Below, in pieces: positions 24,077-36,800 of a stretch of 64,000 nucleotides of DNA. The notes beneath the pieces were generated by a model. The model was not told where the DNA came from and searched no databases. It worked only from the letters and a program-made list of their open reading frames with translations. Each line of letters begins with the position of its first letter. Within the stretch, counting starts at the first letter, position 1. A program made the position numbers and the translations under genes. Source of the DNA: Hofstenia miamia (lineage: Eukaryota > Xenacoelomorpha > Acoela); the NCBI GenBank assembly GCA_004352715.1, contig SCFE01000038.1, positions 1,242,711-1,306,710 of the forward strand, read 5' to 3'.

Positions 24077-27000
24077 CGTTGGTAGCCTCTCTCTGCTGAG
24101 TGTACATGTACTTTTAAGATTAGATGGTTTATTTTAATTTTATAACATGAAAAGTTTCACTTTCTAGTCATTCCGGTAAAACAGTTGGTTATTTAATAGT
24201 TACTTTACAGTTATGATATTGATAAGCCTATATGCGTAGACAAGGTGGAGATTCGAAATCTTACTTGAATCGAATGAAAAACATCTCTATCTCAAAAAAT
24301 ATCTCTATCATACCAAATTTTGTGGAGCGAACCAACAAATTAAAGAAATCTTTTTGACAAGTATTATAAAAATGGGGCAGCCTACTATTTCTTGGTTCGG
24401 GCTTGTGCTTAAATTTTCGACCCCTGTCTATCCCTGGTTCAGTCAATGTCACAAGAAATAAGAGAAAAAACAACTTTTAAACGGGACCATAAATATAACC
24501 AAATATTATTTTGCTGTTTCCTAGTTCAAGACCTAGAGGAAGAATTATAGATTTGTGTCCCAAATTAAATTTGAGCTATATAAACACATTTTACTGATAT
24601 CATAATTTAAAAATTGAAATTTTCGTCCATCTTTGCCAAAATAGTTCAAGGTCATGACATGACACATCAAAATTTTCTTAGATAAAGACCTATCTAACTA
24701 TGACATAGGCAAACCTTTATAAACAATGGTTTAAAAAATGGCTTGATTAGGGGAGTCTGCCTTAAAGTGCTAATTGGTCACAGCAATAAATTATCATTCT
24801 ATCATTAATACGTATAGAATGTACTTTTTTAATTTATATTCACATGTAAGGCTATGTAGTTTGATTTTACAGATACGATAATAAATAAACAACTATAATA
24901 CTAAACATTTTTAACAAGAATAATTTGATTATTAAAACTAGCAAAATCTACAGCTGTTATATTTATCAATTACACTTAATTTAAAGGAATAAGTTATTAA
25001 TTTTGCCATTCGAACCAGAAATATACTGCTTAAGAAATTTAAGAACATTGAAAATAAGCTAAATCCATTAAAATCATTTAAACATCTTTCTTAAACAAAA
25101 TTATGTTTTATAATTATAGCAAATGTTGTAAATTTTAAATAATGGTAGGTTTCAAGTAGAAATATAATCTTCTTTGATGCTTGTTGTAAGGATTTCATGA
25201 AAACGCTCTTAATTAATTTTAAATAACTTGATATTGATGTCGGTAAATATTTTCGTTTTTGATGAGTACAAATCCTAGAACATTAACTATTGAAAAATCT
25301 AGTACATTTAGTGGGCATCATTTGTAAAATTATGTTTGATATATCAATTTCTTTAACAGTGACTATATGACTTGTCATGGAAATAGCAGTATATTAATTT
25401 TGCCATAGCCAGGCAGATTTCTGCATTTGTGTTTTGTTGCTTCAATAATGCTATTCACATAAATTATCAGTTACTTAAACCTACAAAAACTAGGCACTTT
25501 CAATAATTTGTGATCTCTTCTATAAAGAAATTTTACAAACTCACTAAATAAAGTTGTAAAAAATCTGAATACACCACTGGATAGATAATCGTNTCAATGT
25601 CACAAGAAATAAGAGAAAAAACAACTTTTAAACGGGACCATAAATATAACCAAATATTATTTTGCTGTTTCCTAGTTCAAGACCTAGAGGAAGAATTATA
25701 GATTTGTGTCCCAAATTAAATTTGAGCTATATAAACACATTTTACTGATATCATAATTTAAAAATTGAAATTTTCGTCCACCTTTGCCAAAATAGTTCAA
25801 GGTGAGAAGTCAAAAGCCCGCGCGCCTACGGAATTTCGACTTGAAATTTTGCGCATGAACTAAACTTGAGTGGCCTACTTACAGAAAAGAAAATAGTTGA
25901 TGCTAGCTCTTGCTGCCATAGACTTTAGCCCGCCGCATACTTTTCTTTAAGAATTAAATCCTTTACTTAGTTGCGAAATGTTTTTTCATACATTAATTTT
26001 TTAAATGTGAACACGAATCAATTTCTTTGTTACAGTAATATTTAAGAAATATCGCATTGATACTTTCAAAACGTTTGACAATTTGTTATAATTATTTTCA
26101 AATTCAGAAAATGACATGCAGTTATATGGCTGTAATCAATTTCAACAAATTTCCAGGATTCAGTAAATTTCTAAGAATATATTTCTGTTAGACTTGCGTT
26201 TTATCGCATGCACATTTAGAGCCCATTTCCAATGCGGCTCTAGTTTTTAACGCAGTTCTTCACTTAAGTTTTAGAACAAAACTACCATTAAAAAAGCATT
26301 AAATAATTGAAAAATGTATATCCTGAAAAATATTGCGGAACATGTCCTAAAAATTCATGCCAAGAGCAAATTTATTTGAATGGCTTTAATATGATCAGCA
26401 AATGAAAGGTTTGAATAGAGTTACACCTAACTACTTAAAGGTTGCATAGTTTTTACAATTCGCTATTAAACGAAGAAATTTTCTATGCAAAATTCGGTAT
26501 TATTACCATTAATGCTAAATTTTTCCAAAAATATTTGAATTTTCGCTTTACATATACAACAGATTAGTCAATCACAAAACGTAGAAATACCTGTTAAGAA
26601 GTTTATGAAAAATAACTACACGAATAGAAAGTATACTTCAACTAAGAATGAAAATACAATTTTTACAAATAAATTACAAATATACAAAAAACTATACATT
26701 TATTTACATCATATAAAACAAAACTATAGAAAGCACTTCAGTTTAAATGACAATTCTAGAATGTTTTCTGGGCAAGAGTCATGATAACAAACATAGACTT
26801 CTTCGTAATCACCGATTTGATTCTTTAGCAAACGTCTAAATATATACTTGTATGTAAAATAAAACAACGAAAGCATCAGAAAATCCATCATACCCTACAT
26901 ATTACATATAACATAATTATAAGACCTACGAACGGACATTACACGGTAAACATGTTTCTGAAATCCAAGAAGAGGCATTAAATATTTGTTGCTTGTTACT

Positions 27001-28165
27001 GTCGTAATTTAATATTGAATCATAATTCGAAACAAATGTTCCGACGGACTAGATGTAAGAAGCAAAGAAAATATCTTACCAAAAATCAACATTTTGATTT
27101 TGGCGCATGTAAAACACAAATTAACAAGCGTATACATTTCTCCGGAAATTAGTAGCTACTGAAAATGCGCTACCATTGTAAATCATTTTTCGTTGAACGT
27201 GAAAAGGTCCTCTCAATACGAAATGATGGGGGTAAAAGAGGCTTTCCCTCAAAACTCATATGCGACCGGATATGCAAATAACCAACTGACAGAAAAACAC
27301 AAAACGACGAAATAAAAGTTCAAAACTTTAATACGTTTTTATTGAATTTTTTTTCAAAAATACATTGAAAAAAATGAAGCAATTAAATCCTAGATAACAA
27401 TACATTGAGTGGAAAACAGTGAATGCCAAAAAGTTATGTATAAAAGTTCGTTTTTGAGAGCTTCGAAAGTCACATAATGGAACAATTTTAATTAACATGT
27501 AAATATAGTAGCAGTTTGCTTCCTTGAATTGTGCTGGGCAGTAATCCCAATACAGGCGCTTAGCCCGAATTGGATTTGATGATAGATCTCGAATTAGGAT
27601 GAGATTGGCTTTCCTCAAAATCAAAAATTGGGATTTTCGGTTGAGGCGAGAAATAAACATTTGAGTTTTTGGGATAAAATTCATTGAAAAAATGAATTTG
27701 AAATAAATAAATGTTTTAAACAAAAAGACTATAATTATATTTTTATTAAATAAATTTTTAAATTTTGGTACATGTCTATCTACTCCTAACAATAACTCAT
27801 AAACAGTATTAACTGCAAACGCTTACTTTCTTGTAAATACGTGTAGGTTTATAAACATTATCCTGTTTCCAAAAATGCGGCAGGTGCAATCAATACATTG
27901 TAATTGATTAAGAAATGTGCGCAAACTTTTATCGGTAATGCTGCTCTGTACATTGTTTAGTTATGAAACCTAAATTTACGTTCCTCGATTTTCATAGCTA
28001 GATTTTAGTAAAGTAAATGACAAATGACTACCTTACTTTAGAGGCTAGTTTTGAGCATGGAATTTTTTTCCTTTCAAACTAGCCTGTAAAATACGAATGC
28101 AATGATAACACATATCATACCTAGCTATTTAAGCAATATTAAATCACTTTATAACTAAAAATTTA
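24077..28165. other. Non-coding stretch with a single-N duplication
   Basis: About 209 bp at 24447-24655 recur at 25594-25802, directly after a lone N at 25593, with almost no differences; this looks like overlapping contig ends or two alleles. The final INTU exon is expected somewhere here on the minus strand but was not identified. The 154-codon minus frame at 27328-27792 is not recognisable. Confidence 0.55.
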
Positions 28166-28171
28166 ACCAAC

Positions 28172-31100
28172 CCTACAACCCAATATGTGATTGTCTTCTT
28201 ATCAGAATTGGCGTCCTGTGATAGAGGTTTGCAGTGAAACAACATTCCAAGTTCAATAGGTTTTCTCTAAATAATTGCAAATTGAAACTTTGCGAACATT
28301 ATTACAAAATTCAGCATGCAAACAGATCGATAAGGGAAAACACCCTCCCCATATACTGTAAATACTCGCTTAGTTACAAAAATGTACAAAGAAACCGTCC
28401 GTGGTTTCCCACTTCATTTAATGCACATCAAGTAAAATTGCCTACTTCGTTTTTCCAACACCACACAGTTGATAAACACAAAATAAACACGATATTTATT
28501 CATTCACTAATTAGTAGTGTTTATTCAGAGATCATTCTACAGGTAACTGATTTTACGAGCACTATACCACGAATGAACTTTTTTTCAAGACAATTGAGTC
28601 TTAGCGATATTAGGGCAAATATATGAGATTAAAATCCGCTTTATAAAAGTAGACAAAACACTAACATACACCTTAACACGAGCCTACCTATACTTAAACA
28701 TGCTATGAATGCGGATCCAGAGATGGAAATGGGCCGCCCAGCCGCTCTAAATTTTATACCAATTCAGCCTATTCTATGATACTTGACAAAAAATTTCGTT
28801 AATTTTTAAGTCTAATTTGCCAAAAGTTGGGTAGCTGGGAAATTTATAACAAAATCTACAAACTGAATTTAAAAACTATTTTTCATTGCTGATAAATTAT
28901 ATGGCCTCACTGCACTGTTTGGTAATAGTAACATATTTTTGAAACTTCGGGCCATTTTTCCAATTCTTGGCCTGAGGCCGGCCCATGTCCATCACCATAC
29001 GGGCCATGCAATATGTTGAAACTAAAAGGCTAAAGAAATCTATGTTTTGGAAATTCTAATATAAAAGCACATGCTCTGTAAAAGATTAAATTTCATCAAA
29101 GATAAACAAAACAGAAAAGACAATCGCAAAAAACCGAGAGCGTGTTTAATTAAACAGGTCAATAAAGTAGCTCTTAACAAAATAATTAAAAAAGAAATGC
29201 CAAAAATATTAATTAGCGTTGGTGCTTTATTCTGACAAAGCGTCATAATTAAAAAATAATAAAACCTAATAAATAATTGACAAGCGGCTTTTACACGATG
29301 AGAAGGTATTTGTTTTACATTTTTGTATTAGTTTACAGAATTAAATATTCATTGAATGATACAACCAAAAATTGAATGAGAATAATTACAATCAGTTATT
29401 TTTGAAATATATATTCAATGCAAAAGTTTTGGGGAGTCGTACATTTTAAAACACTTCATTATTCCAATACAAGCACTGACTGCAAATATCAAAAGTTTGC
29501 AGTAAAATTTGCATTCGTGATAAACTGTCAAAAATTTTAAATCAACAAAACATATACTAGTGTTGTGCGTTCTAACATAAATAACCATATCAACCGGACC
29601 GGGTTTCTTCTTAACCTAACCTGTTTTAAAAGAAGGAAGAATGCAAAAAATGAAATTCCTCGAACGAGGCTTGTGCGAAAATTCCATATTCCTAACTTCT
29701 TTAGATATAAACAAAAACAGAAATTTATAACTAGTTGATGCACAAGCCTAGAATATTTTTAAATGTTGTATTAGTATAAAATTATTACCCGTTTACATAT
29801 CTATAAACACTAGAGTTATGACTATTTCCAATTCTTTATGGCCATACCACAGCCCTTGGAACTATGTACCATTCTATTTATTCCTAGTTCGAACCCCCCC
29901 CCAAACAAAGAATTTTTAATTTTTTCAAGAGCGCCATAAGGACTTTAAATAAAAACTAATTTACAGCCAAAAAATATGTCATGTGTTTTAACAAATCATT
30001 TAATAACATACACTTTATATCAAGCTTTTCAGCTATACTACAATCAATTTTATGCATAACTTTGAGGGCCTTTCCAGTGCTAATGTTTCCCCTTCGTGGT
30101 TTAAGAATGAGAAAGTATTTTTTAGATTTATTATATATATATAGGATAATGAGACAAACTGATTATGATTTTGACATTCTTAAGATTAAACACCATTATT
30201 AATGGGCCCAAATAGCATTACAATAATGGGTTCAAAATCACCTCACATGTAATTCCATTAGTTTTTTGAGTTCTTGAACTTTACACACTTGACCTTAATA
30301 TTAAAAGCCAAAAAACACGCATACTTAAATTGAAAAGAACGAATATAGTGACGTGCAAGCCGGCATTACGTCAATTAGAAACGCGTGGGCAATAAATGGC
30401 GACACAATTTCTCAAAGAAGAGATTTCTTTGCAATTGTAGTCTTCAAACGCTAAAAATAAATTTGGGACAACAAAATCAGTAAAGAAATTTCCTTAAGCG
30501 TAAAACCTTAATAATGTTTTGGAAAGAAAATATTTGCGAAGAAATAATTTTTTAAAAAGCGTGATGCCATAGACATTTCAATGCGAAATAACCATGAATT
30601 TTAGAAGATTTTTAATGTCTACGAACCCTTCTTTATATATGAATGCGCAACTTAAAAAATAGTGGAAATAAAAATATTGAATGGATATCTTTAAATATTT
30701 TGTAGTTACATATAAAAAATCTTGTAATGATTTCAGAAATCAATATGCACAATTATATTTCAGTATACAAGTATACACCAAGCCGTAAATGAAATTTGAG
30801 GAATACCTTTGATCTAGAATGGAACTGTTTTCTGAGCTTCATTGCACAAACATAAAAATTGGAAATCACTTGAGCATAAAGCGGGCCTCCGAACGACAGC
30901 TGATGTAACGTAGGTTGAAATAAAGTTTTATTGGAGTGATCAATAAACAGGAAACAGAAGAGTGTGTTTTGGTTGCCTGCTGTAATGCTAAACAAAAGTC
31001 CTTAAATGCAGTTTCATATAGATGGAATTAGTTAGATCTTAAAGAAATGCGGTTGATGAAAAATACAAAATTTCATTTAACTGATTTGATAAATCGATAA

Positions 31101-33868
31101 GTGCATCCATGAAACTTATTTAAAAGCATGACAACCGTATTTTTGTGTATAATTGAAACTGCCTAGAAATTTTTATTTTTTTGGTTTCTTTAAAAATTGT
31201 TTAACCTTAAACAGCCTGATGTCCACATTTACAAAGAATCTTCTCCAAGCCTATTACCAACCTTGAAAATCTTGGAGAACATGCCTTAATGCAAAGTTGA
31301 AAAGATGAACAATTTGACTTTGAAATTTTTCGAATTTTTGAAAAATATTTAAATTCTCTCTATACCTAATGTTCATGTATTTATAAGGTTTTGAGCTCAT
31401 GGAAGCAAAAAAGAACTTTTAGTGTTTCTTGATATGTGCAAAGATATCTCAAACCCATTGCTGCGTGCACAAGATAGAGGAGTGACACATTCATTTTCAT
31501 TCCAAAACTGCGTCTGGTCGGGTAGCCATCCTACTGAGCCGTTCACCAATAGATGTGCCCATATCTCACGATTGATAATTTTCATAATATGCCTGGATAA
31601 AATTACTTGAAAATGAGGAAAAACGATTTGTCATTTTATAAAGACAGAGCTAATTTAAGGTTAAAAAACAGACTTATATCGACTTAGTTGAAACAAAACC
31701 CACCTGATAGGTAAATTAATATTTTCATTCACGTCACCCTGAGCATCGAATTCGAACCCACTCCCAAGACTTCGGTTATCCAGCGATTGCTAAATATAAA
31801 TTAACTGAAAATTAACAATAGCTAAAGAATGAAAATAACTACAATATGAATTTACATTTTTGGAATTCCTACCATAGACACAGATTTCGTAAGGCCAGTA
31901 CGATTTTTGGACAGATCCATTGCTGAGAAATTTAGACGCTCATCAGATGAGATGCTAATGTTTGAGGTATCGCGAGGAGGAGCACTATTACGACGACGTC
32001 GCAAACTACGTTGAAGACCGCCTCCAGTGGAAGCCTCAGCTAAATTTTCCGTGTTACGATATTTTCATGAACATAAATTAGATTTTGGGAAAAAAAGTAA
32101 TGAAATTCAATGTAAAAAGATATTTCCAAATTTTAAAGGATTATCTCATAAGAAACAATAGCAAAATGGAATAAAGGTCTATGGGATTAATATTGACAAA
32201 CACTAAAGGCTAGAGAAATTCAAACTACAGCTGTTACCGTTTTGTGCGAAGTAAGAGAGCATATTTCTTAAGTTAAGAATAGTTTGCATAATAGTCTGTC
32301 TGAGATAAGATTATATTGAAATTGATCTTTTGGAATACGATTGTATAAGATTTACAAAACATCTCACAGATAGTTCAAAGCGAAGACTTACGTTGAATAA
32401 GCCGAGCATCGTGAGTTTCACCGGCTAGAGTTGTCAATTGTGAGCTTATAACCTCAGGTTTGGGGCGATTAGTGCGTAAGGTGTTGGAGCGCGCCACCGG
32501 TGATGCGGATCGTTGCCTAACCTTTACAGACTGACGTAAGGTAAACTGCTTCCTTGGAGGAGCCTGCCCTTGCTTGTTGAAGAAATTTTTTATCTTCTTC
32601 AAGGTAGATGGTTTTGGAGTGACCATGTGGGGTTCAACCGAATGCGAAACAAAACTGTCAGCTGATGAGAGTAAAGGACTTTGCTCATTTTCAATGCTAA
32701 TAAACTAATTAATACGTAGCACTGCAAGTCCAACCCTGATAAAGTCTTAAATGCATATATTTTAAAAAGAAAACATTCAACCTAATATTGTGGTCAATTA
32801 AAGAGAATTATAATTTGGTAAACAGTTTCCTTTAAATTCAATGCTCATTGAAAAATAAAGAAGTAATCATAGATCTATGCCACTAATTGAAACATTTTAA
32901 GTAATATTAAATATATGTGAATAAAAATGAATATAACTTCCTAACTCTAATAAGGAAATCTAAATTTTTTCTGTGTTTTTTTCACTATTGATCATTGCAC
33001 GACCAACACGAATACTAAAGTTGAACTTTATGATAAGCAAACTTTTAACAACAACGGACTGGATGCCTGTCGTGGGTTAAAATTTTATAGCTAATTGTCC
33101 CTAACATACGTGATAATGTTAAAAGTAAAAAAATTCTTAATTTGCTATGACTTAAATCACATAAAAAGCGTTGTTCTAACAATACATTTGGTGCCCTAAT
33201 TCTTGACAATCGCATTGTTCGTGGAGAACAATTTTAGTAGACCTCGTCAAATTCGCATTTTTGTATGTAATTGCGAGTAATACTTATTACTTCTATAGGT
33301 AGTTGTCATTTTACAGTATTTTCACACTTAGAGGTCGTGCTGAAAAAGTACATTTCCACATACAACTCGATATGCTCACTGTTATAATCCTCCAAACATC
33401 AATATAAACACTTCCCCAAACACATCTTAATTTTTTGCCGTCTACTTTTAGATGGTTTCCCATTGGCATAACATTTATATCACCCGATGCCTCTATCACA
33501 AAAACAAGCTCCATCAACATTTTAGTGTGAGTTTTGTAAGAAATGTCCTTAACTGTTTTCTCTCTTTGGCAAACCACCACCTATGAGCAATGAGCCAATT
33601 GAATTTTTTCTTTCTAAGAATTTTAAAAACTCACCATTGAGTAATAAGTTCGTCAACTTGAGCATTCCTCAGCTGGTAAAGAGTCTCTCTCACTTGTTCT
33701 ACGTATAAATTATTAGGTGGAACATCATCGAAATACCTAAATGAGAATTTAAAGTTAAAAATTGCTACACAACACTTGAATTATTACCACAACCAATCAA
33801 TTACTAAGTAAATCTTACAGTCTAGCCGGACCAGCTGTTTCAAGCAGTACGAGAAGAGTAAAATACTT
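28172..33868 (-). CDS. INTU: INTU exons 10-16, C-terminal region
   Basis: Exon 10 (KYFTLLVLLETAG) follows exon 9 across a 42-bp intron. Exon 11 carries YVEQVRETLYQL. Exons 12-14 are a low-complexity, basic, serine-rich linker (KPSTLKKIKNFFNKQGQAP; SLRRRRNSAPPRD). Exon 15 returns to the conserved fold (NTLFCFLFIDHSNKTLF; YAQVISNFYVCAMKLRKQF) and exon 16 ends GMLFHCKP...KKTITYWVVG at a phase-2 donor (GTAGG|GTTGG). The expected last short exon is missing from the readable sequence downstream or too diverged to see. Confidence 0.82.
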
Positions 33869-36800
33869 CTAAATTACTATTACTTTTCATTAGTAAAAAC
33901 TAACTCAAACCATTCCAACTGTTAAACAAAAAAATCTGCCGGAAAAAATTTGAGTTGAGGGGCATTCCTTATAAGATGCAAATATTTCCTTCCAAACAGT
34001 TAACATCCCGCTGTGTGGTGCATTCCGAGGAAGGTAATTGAAAAAGCGGAGATAGATATCTAGATCTTCTCGAAATTCAGATGGCATATGATCAGAGACC
34101 AAATAGTCCTAAACAATTTGTCTATTAAATACGCTTAACAATGTAACACATTTAATTGAATTCAAAAATATTTGGTGAAATATTATTTAAGGAAATGTTA
34201 TTTTTATGAAAGCAAAAAATAATCGCCAAAAATAATAGCTCAAAAATCGTCGACGAAATTAAGCGTGTTTCGAAACTTTTTACCATCACATGTAGATGAT
34301 AACTACCTTATAATAGAGAAGACAACCATTGAGTGTGAAGGCTCTTCTTTGTCCACGATAGAAATCAGACTAAAAAGAAATTTTTAACTTAATATACGAT
34401 TAAATGAATATTCAAAAGCTGTTGAAAAAATCTGCAATTGCAAGCTTCTGGCCAGCTGAATATATATTTGGAAGTTTCAATACTACTCAGGCACCAGAAT
34501 TTATGGACTGTAATTGCTGCATACATATATATATATATATAATGCAAGTGAATGATCAGGTAGTGATTATTTTGGTGTACGGTGTATTCGAGTATTTCGA
34601 ATAAAATTAGCGTGTAAATCAGTGTATTTTTCTATCAATTAAAAAATACAAATTTGACATAAAACAAAGAACACAGCTAGAAGAAGTACGATGGAATTTT
34701 ACAATAGACAATGAGACACAGGAAAAGATTTAAGCAAATATAATGATAGTCTGATCCATAAATGCCACGAAATTGCAATGTGTATTTATGCAAATCCAAT
34801 TACGGTACTAAGTGAGATGAGCATGCAAAAGATATGATAAGTGTTGGAATATCAAAATGATGAAGAAAGATGTAGACAAAGCATAAATGCAAATCAATTT
34901 TAATTTATTGTTAAACAAAATTAAGCATTAATTGTGTGTGATTTCGAAGTAAATGGTCTAATTCATGATAGAATACAAACGCTCAGTATAAATGGTATGT
35001 ACATTGTATTAAGTCTTTGAAAACTAGTGTAAACTATACAGATAACTGCTGTGAAATTATGTGGACTTAAAAATCCATTTACTTGATGATACAGAAATTA
35101 TAAAAAAATGTAAGTGCCACGCTATTCGTCATCTGTATTATCCACTAGTAATACAGTATCAATGTAAACACTAATCTTTATAAGTTTCAAGAACTATATT
35201 AATTTTACTAAACGTTTCTATGAAAAATAATGGATACTAATCTTATAGATAGAAATGTCACTAAAGGAATGATTATACAAGAATTTAAAATATGGCGATA
35301 AATGAACGTAACAAATTTTGAAGTTCCATGGTACTGCTATGCTTAGCATCACAAATTTGTCCATTAAATTTTTAATATTTGTTAACAACAAGCTTCAAAC
35401 GAGCATTTAAACGATCATTAATATTAGTTTTGACAAAAATTGAAAACAGAATCAAATTTTCAATTGTGCAAAATATGAAAATTCATTTTCCCAGCGACTC
35501 CAAGCCGTTCACGACACTTTGAGGGATCTTCTGCTTCGAGGAAAAGTAGGGGTCATATCTTGTTTTTGCAGTTTTTTTAGTTTAGTTTTGATTCGATGGA
35601 TGAGAGAATTCTTGTTAAGGAGCCATATAATTTCCTTTTTAGACCAGAGACTTCAGCTGAGCCCAGATGTGATTAAGAGAAATTTAGTGTCCATAAAGTA
35701 GGGTACACACTTAAAAGTTTGCGCGCAACCTTTCTTGATTTAATGAAGCGCACAACCAAAAGTTGCAAGTGTGTACGCGATTCCAACTTTGGTTTAAACA
35801 GAATTTTAAGAGTTAAATTGGTTCTACTTTTGCGCTCAACCTATCGTGATTTAATTAGGCGCACAACAAAAGTTATAAGCATGTGCGTGATTCCAAATTT
35901 ATTGTGAACATTTAATTCTTCTATAAAGACTTTGTCATTTCTCACAAAGAAAGAATTTAACCGCGCATTATTATTAACATAACTGATTAAAATCACACAA
36001 GATCCTTTCTTTCTTCAGACTGCTTGATTGTATTGGATGTAGTGCACTTTACTGGTAGATTTCATTTTAAAAAATGGCAATAAATATAATTCAACCAAAA
36101 AGTCGTGCACAAAGTTGTGTGTACGCCAATATTTTTGTTGTGAGCTTTATAATTACGTAGAAAGTTGTGCACAAAGTTGGAAGTGTGTTCGCAAATAGTT
36201 TTGCTGTGATTTTTATAATTACCCAAAAAGTTGTGCGCAAAGTTTAAGTGTGTACGCTACTTAAGTAAATAACTACTCATTGTATAATTTGCGGTTACTG
36301 TTTATTTAAGATAATTGGCTGCAATTGCAAAAGAATTAATGATAACAACCAAAATGATAAGTAAAAATGAAAAATGGAATTGAAATGTTTTATTTTTCAT
36401 TTTCGTTTTTCATTTTCATTTTTCAATTTTCAATGAAAATTTCAATTTATAAAATAATCAAAATGAAAAATGAAAAACGACCTGGTACCTGCATACCTGA
36501 TACCTGCATATAATTTTTCAAATGATGTACAAAGTGAATTTTTAATTTAAACTTTATAAAATAACAAAAATGAAAAATAAAAAACGGAATTGAAATATTT
36601 CATTTTTTATTTTCGTTTTTCATTTTTTGTTTTCATTTTTAATTTTTCAATTTAATTTTTAATTTAAAATTATAAATAATAAAATGAAAAATGAAAAACG
36701 GAATTGAAATATTTCATTTTTCATGGTTGTTTTTCATTTTAGTTTTCTTTTTCAATTTTGGTTTTTCATTAGCAAATCTTGCGAAAAATTTTATGAATGA

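Noticed and set aside
27328-27792. 154-codon minus-strand frame as a candidate for the last INTU exon or a membrane protein.
   Set aside because: Hydrophobic, AT-driven composition, no Inturned C-terminal pattern and no supportive splice site in phase.
28234-28626. 130-codon plus-strand frame.
   Set aside because: It overlaps INTU exon 16 on the opposite strand and has no recognisable motif.
31397-31610. Two overlapping frames, one on each strand, between INTU exons 14 and 15.
   Set aside because: The segment resembles the dispersed repeat also seen near 12.4 and 41.7 kb; no protein similarity.
31704-31789. GGGTTCGAATTCG on the minus strand looked like a tRNA B box or tRNA-derived SINE.
   Set aside because: It lies within an INTU exon with correct AG/GT borders and phase; no A box or cloverleaf fits.
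33311-33580. 89-codon minus-strand frame between INTU exons 11 and 12.
   Set aside because: Exon 11 joins exon 12 in phase with conserved order, and this frame has no Inturned similarity I can see.
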